Assembly (NCBI GenBank): GCA_949128115.1
Contig: OX421964.1
Coordinates: 53,298,601 to 53,362,600, forward strand
Direction of reading: 5' to 3'
Source of the DNA: Anaspis maculata
Lineage: Eukaryota; Arthropoda; Insecta; Coleoptera; Scraptiidae
Length of the DNA stretch: 64,000 bases
This document shows, one piece after another, positions 56,276 through 64,000 of the stretch (the stretch's first letter is position 1; every line of letters begins with the position of its first letter). Both the position numbers and the translations under genes were made by a program. The notes beneath the pieces are model-generated. The model saw nothing but the letters and a program-made list of their open reading frames with translations, had not been told where the DNA came from and searched no databases.

Positions 56276-57409
56276 TAATCGTTTCATACCTAGCAAATTG
56301 TATCAACAATAACTAACTTTCACAGTTAAGTAGCCAACCTGAATTAACTGAATTACCTAATTGTAATTAATCATCATTTCATAAACCAGTAGGCAACAGC
56401 CAAAAGTTGCATCTTATTTTTATCTGGAGACATTTAATGATTTTATCGTCTCATTCATGAAAACTTGGAATTGGATTAGGTAAATGTAATCATAAAATTG
56501 AATGGGAATGCTACTTAAAGATAATTACTACTACTTGATAATGACACCGGCAATGTCATTATCATTAATCATTTGCTTTCTGCTGTTCGCGGTCCTACGT
56601 AACGATGATTGGTAGTGCAAGAGATAAATGACGGCAATAGCTGGTGTTTTGGAGCCCTGTCCATCAAACTGCTGATGTTTCTCCCTTTTCACTGAATTAA
56701 TTTCTACTTCTCATGGTGAGTTTTATCTTCTCGTGTTATAAGTAGTATTATTGTCATTTAAAAATGTCTCAAATGCAAATATGCAATTAACTATGAGATA
56801 AATTGGCCGAATAAGTATCTGAAGCGAAGATAAACCTGAAAATTTGGAATGAAGATCGTGAATGGCAATATTTAGGTTGATACGAAAGTTAAATGTGAAC
56901 TTCGTGTGCCACAAGGGAACATCTTTCTTTGCACAAAGGATTAAGGGGAGGGGAGGGGGTAGGTGGGTAGCATTTCTCTGAGTTTTCCTTTCCGACGGGC
57001 ATATTATCATCAAGACAGCAGTGCGCTCTTGGAGCATTTGGTCATTGTTTTTGCTTGTAAAAGTTTGCTTATCAACGATTCAGACAATGCAGGGAGAGGA
57101 AGCCGGCGAACAACCGCAAAGTTGGCAATAATTAATGACTTCCCCAGTCGAGTGAGGTTGGTGTCCCATTTTTCAACTATGGATTAGTTCGAAATCCCAC
57201 TTTTGTATGCCGTGTGCAGAATGGTTGTGAATGGAGATCATTTTCTAGATGAAGTTTTCTTTCAAATGCAACTTTCTTTATGTGGTTAAATTTATGGCAA
57301 TCTTCTCAGTTGAGAACTAAATCGACCTGTTTCAGTTTATTTTCCAAAAAACAATACTAAAATTCCGTCAGGAAGCAATAAACAATAGGTTATCAAAATA
57401 CTGTCGTTC
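56276..57409. other. Unassigned DNA
   Basis: AT-rich sequence with no gene or element recognised. A G-rich stretch (GGGGAGGGGAGGGGGTAGG) lies at about 56944-56962. Confidence 0.5.
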
Positions 57410-58612
57410 AAGCGTTGAGTGAAAATTTACAAAGATGGCATTAGTCGCCATGTTCCTTTCATCCTTCATGCTTGAAAAAATAATTTTCAAGGGAGGTCAG
57501 AAAAATCACTTTTTATTCTTTATACATCCAAGAGGAAGCAAAGTTGACATGTTCTGTATCTCTATGCCTTATTTGAGATATTTGACATTCCCATAATCCA
57601 TTTGTGAAGTCATTTTTTTGGAATTTCCAATTTTTGGCTGATTGAAATCTTTTGAGTGCTGACTCAGAACGTCGAATAACAATATCTTACGAGTTTTAGT
57701 CAGCTTTGAATTTCTTTAGGTTGTTTTCCTACTAGTTTAGCTGCCGATGCTCAGCGTTTTCATTCACCGGCGTCACCGGCATCGCAATTGACCATATTCA
57801 CCGACCGATAACGCATGCGTGGTAACTACCAAGGTGGGGTGCCAGGACGCTATTCCCTTGCGCCCACATCGATCACGTCCCTCTCTGTGTTACCGGCAGG
57901 GGCAGCAGGCAGATGAAAAGATGGCCGCTCAGCTGTCATTAGCTGACGTTACGGTTTTTCTTTTTGGTATTGTAACACCCAGGCACACAACACACTGTGT
58001 CTGTCATTGTTGAAAACGAAAATAACTAGATAATAAACAAACAATACGCGATCACGTGACATTGATAGACAAGGCTGAACGCTGCAAGTCGTTTAATATC
58101 AAAAGACACTACAAGAAACGCGGTTATTTTCGAAATACAGCTTATCGAAAAACACGCCTATATCTTTATGTTCATTGTGTATCTAAAACTGCGGCTATTT
58201 GTTCCACATTTCATTTAATGGTTAACCGATTAGCGCTCTTTCACTCAGAGTCCATTTGATAGATCCGCTATCGGTCATCTTGATTCGATTAATTATTGAA
58301 ATTACGCTATTAACATGTGTTCGTATAGGTATATGGTAGCTCTGCCACGGCACCCCAAGTATCCGCTATGTGTGTTCGTCAAAAAAGTGGGAGGAGTCGA
58401 CATCAGCGCTCAAGGTGGATGTCTATTTGTTTTGTAGTCGGCCGCGAGATGTCGCTACTCGACTGAATGCACATAGCGGATAGTAGGCGCATACTCATCA
58501 GTAGGAGCCGTGTATATGGTCAATTCGACCGACTAAAAGAAAAATAATTCGTGTACTCTCCATGCGTGGCTTAGAATTGATTTTCTCGACATAATGTTTA
58601 GAAAATATGCAC
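57410..58612. mobile_element. Third copy of the 8232 foldback family, interrupted
   Basis: 57425-57650 matches the left outer arm of the intron-2 element (GTCGCCATGTT, CATGCTTGAAAAAAT, TTTTTGGCTGATTG). 57690-57790 matches its right-hand region (TCAGCGTTT, GGCATCGCAATT). 58553-58610 matches GCGTGG(T/C)TTAGAATTGATT. The 750 bases between are foreign and include a small inverted repeat at 58359-58483 (TATCCGCTATGTG...CACATAGCGGATA). It ends about 100 bases before the UBE2Q-like exon. Confidence 0.7.
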
Positions 58613-58707
58613 AAAAATAAAGAAACATTGTTGATTAATAATTACTATAAATTATTTTAACCCGAGTATTGCAGTGTGTTCTTATTATTGTCTTTTGTAA
58701 TTTGCAG

Positions 58708-58786
58708 ATGGAGGCGTAGTTTGCAGTCTACGTACGTCGCCTGGCACTTTGTGATCCTCCAGACCCAGGACTGACCCTTCATCACC
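58708..58786 (+). other. 5' UTR part of the first coding exon of the UBE2Q-like gene
   Basis: A splice acceptor (TTTTGTAATTTGCAG, AG at 58706-58707) precedes 79 non-coding bases before the ATG, so at least one non-coding exon lies upstream. An ATG right at the acceptor runs into a stop after two codons. No obvious promoter adjoins it, which supports a distant first exon. Confidence 0.6.
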
Positions 58787-59383
58787 ATGAACGGCCGTCC
58801 AAAAGACAAAGTGTCGGCCATGTTCCGGAAGCTCTTCAAGTCGTCGACCAAGGACGGCGAAGGTCCCAGTAAACCCGGCAGCGCCTCCTCCTCGGGCACT
58901 AGCAGCGGCTCGCCGGCCCGCCGTCTTTTGCGCGGCTGCCGCGACTCCGTGTCGCCCGCCGCCGCCCCCCAAGGCAGTCCCGCGTTTGCCGCCCCCACGA
59001 AAAAGGACGATGCGCCGCCCGTGGCACCGGCACCCTCGTGCAAAACCGTGCGCGCCCGCAGACTGATGAAGGAGTTCCGCGACCTCCAGAAGCTGCAAAA
59101 CGCGAAAACGGACCCGGTGTTTACCGTCGAACTGGTCGATGACAATCTGTTCGAGTGGCACGTGAAACTGTTCAAACTGGACCCGGAAAGTGATCTCGGC
59201 AACGACATGAAGGAGCTGGGTGTGGGTCACGTACTCCTCCACCTAGTCTTTCCCGAGAACTTTCCCTTCGCGCCGCCCTTCATGCGGGTCATCTCGCCTA
59301 GGATAGAAAAAGGGTTTGTGATGGAAGGCGGGGCCATTTGCATGGAACTGCTGACGCCGCGAGGCTGGGCCAGTGCCTACACG
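58787..59383 (+). CDS. UBE2QL1: UBE2Q-like ubiquitin-conjugating enzyme, exon 1
   Basis: Encodes residues 1-199 of a 257-aa E2 enzyme, which would accept ubiquitin from E1 as a cysteine thioester and pass it to a substrate with an E3. Residues 1-85 are a basic, Ser/Pro/Ala-rich leader, probably disordered. The UBC fold starts near RARRLMKEFRDLQKL and shows VELVDDNLFEWHVKL, then FPENFPFAPPFMRVISPR, the family signature. Cys185 in GGAICMELLTPRGW is the predicted catalytic cysteine (codon 59339-59341). The start ATG has context ATCACCATGA. The exon ends AYT at donor GTCAGC, phase 0. Vertebrate UBE2QL1 is shorter, mainly through a shorter N-terminal leader. Confidence 0.93.
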
Positions 59384-61031
59384 GTCAGCACCTGTTATCA
59401 TTATATTCTTTCTAGTACTCACATGCAACCTATTTCGTCTCTACCTAAGGGCCAAATTCAGGGTCATCACTCAACTCCTTGGTGAATTTGGCCGAGATTT
59501 TTGGTATTGTGTACTTCTAGTTCTGCTGAACAAAAAGTTCTCATGCCAAAATTTATTCCTATGAACAGTTCTTGTTCTACAGGGGACTGAAGTTCAATGT
59601 TTATGTTCTCAAATATCCAAATTTAGTCCTTTGTAAAACGAAAACTTAGGAATAGGAATACGTTTTGGCATGAGAAATTTTCGTTCAGCAGAACTAGAAG
59701 TACACATTACCAAAAATTCAGTCAAATTAACCGAGGAAAATTGGAAAATCGTCACCCCAGCATTATATACATATAGGGGGTGGTACATATTATAGTTTTA
59801 TAGGGGTGGAAAAAAATTTGTTTGTCAAAATTCATAATTTAAATCACAGAAGCCATCTGCATGGTTTTTGAGAGTAATCTCATATTTTATTCAATTGCTT
59901 TAAACTAAAGTACAATGTGAGATTGCCACAGACATAGCAACATAGCATCTCAGAAGCAACTACTTTTCTTGGAAAAAAAAAGTTGAAAATCGAGGCGCGA
60001 AGCAGAGCGGTTTGATTTCAACGTCTACTGACGTAACTAGACGTTGCGTGTTGCTATGGCAACGATGCTGTCGTTGCTGCTGATACGTTGCTCTCATGTC
60101 GACCTTGTCCATGCTTTGTTTTCATTCGCGGTAACGCTGTGCGCGATTTCACTTGATTTAAACCGATAGACTGGAAGAAGCGAAACTTCAACTACTTTTT
60201 TCTCGGCCGATTTTTTTCATTTGTGTTTTAGCTGCAGTTGCTAATTTTATCTATTGAATGAAAGGTCCATACCAATAAAATCGTATTTTGTGATTCTTGT
60301 ATACGACCCCATTGGCATGAAACACAGCTTGAAAAGAAACTGAATAAAGAACTCTTATTTACGTCATAATATCATTTTTAAGTTTGACTGTTTAAGTTGA
60401 CTGTTCATTATTCAAATTTGGAGTTCACGGCATTTGATCAGTATCTCATGAGCTACAGCATATAAAAAATTCGGAGAATTTTACCGGGAGCCATTTTCCA
60501 TAAGAATCGTGCGGTGGGGTCCTTTTATGCAAAAACAGCATGATAGACTCAAGTCTGAGACAAAAGAATTTTTCTCGCCACAAAAAAGATAACGCAATTG
60601 TTAATCCTTCAAAACATGTGCAAGGCTTCTTCGATCTCTTCATCTGGTAAGGTGTTGACCATGTGGTGTTTACGAAGTGGTAGTGTTACGAAGGGATCGA
60701 TTGAAATTTATAGTAACCAATCTCGTAACCAATAGTTCGAACTTTTGAGCTTAACCTACGTCTAGACTTGTAATTGAGAGAACTCGCCAAAAATTTAAGA
60801 GTTTGAAACATGTTTGAAAACTACACCTGAATATTTGGGATCTGCCGAAGTCAACATTCGAGTAGAAAGGGGCGAAGGTCTTTTCCTGATGCAAAATTTT
60901 CAGAAAATTCGAGGATGGTTTGGGTCTTGAGAGCATTTTTTCCAAATCGTTTCGCTCATTTTTGCTCATTAATATGTTGAACGATGTAATGCAATAATGA
61001 TTAATCTCTTAATTTGCTGTTTCTGGACCAG
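59384..61031. other. Intron of the UBE2Q-like gene, with inverted-repeat element
   Basis: A 1648-base intron (donor GTCAGC, acceptor TGGACCAG). It holds an inverted pair at about 59462-59570 and 59655-59757 (ACTTCTAGTTCTGCTGAAC and its complement; CTCATGCCAAAA). The rest has no recognised repeat apart from an RFX-like site at 60050. Confidence 0.85.
60050..60063. promoter_or_regulatory. RFX X-box-like palindrome
   Basis: GTTGCTATGGCAAC is a near-perfect imperfect palindrome matching the RFX/DAF-19 X-box consensus (GTTGCCATGGCAAC) at 13 of 14 bases. It sits in the intron of the UBE2Q-like gene. RFX sites commonly lie near ciliary gene promoters, so an intronic site may be fortuitous. Confidence 0.35.
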
Positions 61032-61208
61032 GTCGAAGCCGTCATCATGCAGTTCGCTGCCAGCGTGGTCAAGGGTCAAGGTCGCATCCAGAAGAAGAAC
61101 AAGGGTCAAAAAGTGTTCAGCAGGCGGACGGCCGAGGAAAGCTTCCGGTCTCTAGTCAAAACTCACGACAAGTACGGCTGGGTCACTCCCAGCCTCGCTG
61201 ATGGTTAA
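61032..61208 (+). CDS. UBE2QL1: UBE2Q-like ubiquitin-conjugating enzyme, exon 2
   Basis: The acceptor at 61030-61031 joins in phase 0 to give AYT-VEAVIMQFAASVVKGQGR, the highly conserved C-terminal helix region of UBE2Q enzymes. FSRRTAEESFRSLVKTHDKY and GWVTPSLADG then end at TAA 61206-61208. The closing GWVTP motif is typical of the family. The total protein is 257 aa. Confidence 0.93.
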   Translation, partial: VEAVIMQFAASVVKGQGRIQKKNKGQKVFSRRTAEESFRSLVKTHDKYGWVTPSLADG

Positions 61209-62900
61209 GAACTAAGCGCGCAAAGTGCATCAATACATCAAACTCAGCGATTTTATCGAATCCGTTCCGTTTTAAAACAGTGTTATCTGAATGTTCAGAA
61301 TAGATATGTATTTTATGGTAAATCAGTGTAATTATTGGTCATTGTACAGTTTCTTGGATTCACCCGCGTGCGTTACTGCACACACACAAGCTGTCCGAAA
61401 GAACAGCGTCTACAAAGCTCAGCTACCCGTGACCCGTGGCACCCTCTTTGGTCAAAATTGTGTTATTATTGATAAAACTGTAAAAGTAGTTAGGAGTCAT
61501 TTTATGCAAGGAGTGCAATCCTCAATGTTTAGTAACTCTGAACAACAATTCTTTCCTAGTCTGCCATCATAATGTTACCATATAACCTTGAACTAAGTTG
61601 GAATTTGAGAGATATTCTTGATCTGGGTTTGCTTGATGTACCATCGCGTGCAGAATAATCTGATACAATATGTTGACACGAAGTATATTATTATTTGGAA
61701 TTTGACTTAAATGTCACTTTGACAGCAAGTCAAAATCTATCGAAACTAATATACTCCAAGTTTTTGCTGTACAAGATTATTTTGCACATGACACACCTAC
61801 TACTTATCTATAGAAAAATTTTGCCCACCACAATAAAGGGGTGCATTGCTGCAAAATTCCTGAAACCTAGTGAGCAAAAAAAAAGTTCTAGGTACCTTTA
61901 CCTACCTAACTTACAAAATTGAAAGCCAAAAAAATGATGGACTTCTGGGCTGTCTACAATCAAAATATATTACCCTCATTACCATAATATAGCAATGTGA
62001 ATGTAAAAAACATGCGTGTGCTCCAGACTGATAGGATAAGATTTTCTTAGAGTAATTAACTCTTTCAAGGGCAGGATTTTTCTAGAATCCTAGAAATCTT
62101 TAAGAAATTTTCAAACTCAAGAGTGTATCTTTTACTGTTCAAGAAATCGTTCATGTGCAAGATTGGTCTTCGAGCAATCAAGTTGAAAAATTATGTTTGT
62201 GTATAGTGTACCTATACTTACTATAGTTCATGATCATGTTGTATTGCCATAAAATGATTATAAACTTGCATGAAGTTCTAAAGGGCGATGTGTCTCCATT
62301 TCACTTATTTCCATATCCAAAACTCATACCTACTACCCATGAACTTGCTGTAAAGTTCCTAGACATTTTTGTTACATTACTGTATACTGTACATAGGTAT
62401 ACCTATCTACTTTCGTAGATTTCCTACACGTAATACATGTTGCGTTAAAGAATCGTGTACCTATGTACGTAATGTGTCCGATAATTTATTAGTTAGCACA
62501 CTACCGCTATACGTAATTATTATTTCCTTAATTTTGTGCCTAATTATTACACCAACATGTCAAAATGTTCAAAGGTATGAAATATGCTCATCATATAAGA
62601 TTTATATTTTATACAATGTTTTAGTGATATTTACTGTACCTACTTGATACAACATGAAAGGTACCAACCAAAGAAAAAAGGGATGAAACAGTTATAAAAA
62701 CAAGCAACAGTATTTTTAGGTCGTAGTTACTTAAATGATATGTAATTTGTTGAAGATAAATGTGTACTCTTTCAGTTCTCATATGTTGTCTTCCAACGCC
62801 GTTTTGTGATTGGTTGAATTTCTGACTCATTAGTGATATTAATATTTTATAATTGTTATTTGATTGAATATATGTAATAAATGTTTTAATTGTACAAATA
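61209..62900 (+). terminator. 3' UTR and poly(A) signal of the UBE2Q-like gene
   Basis: About 1.7 kb of AT-rich, MITE-free DNA ends with AATAAA at 62876-62881 and a T/G-rich stretch just beyond. Cleavage is expected near 62895-62910. Open frames inside are short and unremarkable. A CAGGGTGACC-type transposon end begins right after, at about 62937. Confidence 0.6.
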
Positions 62901-63079
62901 CCGTTCTTTCAAAGAGTAAATTGGGATTATAGGTACAGGGTGACCAACAACTTGTGAAGTTCCTGTCAATAATGGTAGATTCCTTGATATATTCCATAAT
63001 AGACCCCCCAAAACAAATTTTACATAAACGGCTTATAGAATATAGGACCTGTCTCGGCCCCGTTCATTGAAAACTGCAT

Positions 63080-63960
63080 TCGTATGCATTGAGGGTATGC
63101 AACCCAAAATATCCCTGTGTCGTCCAAGTCCTCACCCCTCACCCCCTGTTCGGTGTGCCTGGCACTTGGCTGTCAGGCGCAAGCGTAAACGAGCTCCAGC
63201 ACTTTCTTCGGCCGTCTTCGGCATTCTTCGGCTTTCTTTCCGCTCGTGCTTTTGCCGCTTCGTTCGAAGCGGCGTTGATCTCCGTACGTCGAGCGGGAAG
63301 CCACGCCGTCCTTTTTTGGTCATCGTTCTCGCGGCCATCTTGTCGTGCCATCGGCGTACATTCGTACTCGACCAGAAGCCCATCCAAGGCCCATCGCGTC
63401 CGATAGTGACTCCTGGAGGAGCTCTGCAGCATCTCCAAGTCCAGAAAGCGGCAGTTTTCACCGCTTTCACCGGGGAGCGGCTTGGATCAGCCAGCCGCAC
63501 ACAAAGCTCCAGTTTCGGACGGGATCGAGTCGTTCGTCCGCCATTTTGGTGACGAACACGGGCACTCGTGCATTTCACCAGGAAATCCACCACCAGAACG
63601 GCCATCCACCACGACGCCGCCTTCGGACTCCGCCAGGACGACGCCGCCACCGAATAAGATCCCGTAAGTTCCATATTTTTCATTGTTTTTACCATTTACC
63701 GTTTATTCCCGTTTGCCGGGGTGTATACCTTCAGTGCAGTTCGTCTCGTTTTCAGGACGCCACTCGGCGCCAGCGAATCTGCCCCCGATCAGAACCACTC
63801 GGATTTTTCATTTCATTTAATTCACATTGTTTTGTTTTATTGTTTTGTAATTCTGTCTGTTTGTGTTTTTTTCTTTGTTTTGCATTAAAGTTTTTGATTG
63901 TTGTTGTGAATTTTATTTCTGACTGTCGCTTGCTGCTTTCCTAATCCAAGAGTTATTGTT
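63080..63960 (+). other. GC-rich exon-like or LTR-like block, partial
   Basis: This block is strongly GC-rich up to about 63780. On the + strand a frame open from 63410 encodes a Ser/Pro/Thr-rich segment (PVSDGIESFVRHFGDEHGHS and PPPERPSTTTPPSDSARTTP) to a GTAAGT donor at 63664. An acceptor (CTCGTTTTCAG) at 63754 continues in frame with TPLGASESAPDQNHSDFSF. ATTAAA at 63884-63889 could be a poly(A) signal. YY1/Pho-like cores (GCGGCCATCTTG, CCGCCATTTT) occur twice. No in-frame ATG is visible. It may be a gene exon cut by the window edge or the leader of a retroelement. Overlapping minus-strand frames cannot be excluded. Confidence 0.35.
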
Positions 63961-63965
63961 TTAAT

Positions 63966-63987
63966 GCAGCCTTCATCGGAAGGCTGC
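63966..63987. repeat. Perfect 9-bp stem-loop at the window end
   Basis: GCAGCCTTC and GAAGGCTGC pair exactly around ATCG. It follows the ATTAAA-containing T-rich tract by about 75 bases. Its role is unknown. Confidence 0.7.
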
Positions 63988-64000
63988 CGTCTTTATGTGT

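Noticed and set aside
58485..58505. CTGATGA box on the minus strand as a third hammerhead
   Set aside because: No GAAA box or complementary stem II/III follows at the right distance.
58657..59242. Two minus-strand frames of 183 and 185 aa
   Set aside because: They are antisense shadows of the GC-rich UBE2Q-like exon.

Overview
The window looks like nuclear DNA from an arthropod, most likely a hemipteran-like insect. The sequence shows spliced protein-coding genes with GT-AG introns, a TATA plus insect-type initiator promoter, AT-rich non-coding DNA, tRNA-derived SINEs, and a very dense load of short inverted-repeat transposons (MITEs). The species cannot be fixed from the sequence alone. Most of the 64 kb is non-coding.

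Two conserved genes are clear, both on the + strand. (1) An SLC66A2/PQLC1-type PQ-loop membrane protein has four coding exons at 4553-4755, 4811-4947, 11544-11760 and 22185-22377, giving 249 aa. Its introns 2 and 3 (6.6 and 10.4 kb) are packed with foldback elements, including a degenerate PIF/Harbinger copy. The reading frame stays open for 195 codons beyond its TGA stop, with gene-like codon use. An isolated GC-rich patch at 26389-26453 behind a good acceptor, followed by about 1.3 kb of repeat-free AT-rich DNA with AATAAA, may be an alternative last exon and 3' UTR. (2) A UBE2Q-like ubiquitin-conjugating enzyme (UBE2QL1 type) has two coding exons at 58787-59383 and 61032-61208, giving 257 aa, a 5' UTR exon end at 58708, and a 3' UTR to about 62.9 kb. 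A GC-rich candidate first exon with a strong splice donor lies at 33.4-33.77 kb and could belong to this gene or to another.

Layout: 0-4 kb, tandem duplication and MITEs; 4.5-22.4 (to 27.8) kb, the PQ-loop gene; 27.8-33 kb, a SWIM-zinc-finger-derived element, palindromes and a 117-bp tandem array; 33.4-33.8 kb, candidate promoter/exon; 34-58 kb, repeat-rich DNA holding a complete hammerhead ribozyme motif, a solo LTR, an inverted array of ~15-bp repeats, a second SWIM element, large TA-flanked palindromes, a 1.28-kb element carrying spliceable BEN-protein-like exons, a hAT MITE with perfect target duplication, and two SINEs; 58.7-62.9 kb, the UBE2Q-like gene; 63-64 kb, a GC-rich exon-like or LTR-like block of unknown identity.

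The most unusual items are the in-frame extension past the PQ-loop gene stop codon, the hammerhead ribozymes (one intact, one with a mutated core), the 1.28-kb element with gene exons and a matching empty site elsewhere in the window, and the 1-kb element whose arms are built from ~15-bp GCGC-containing repeats.
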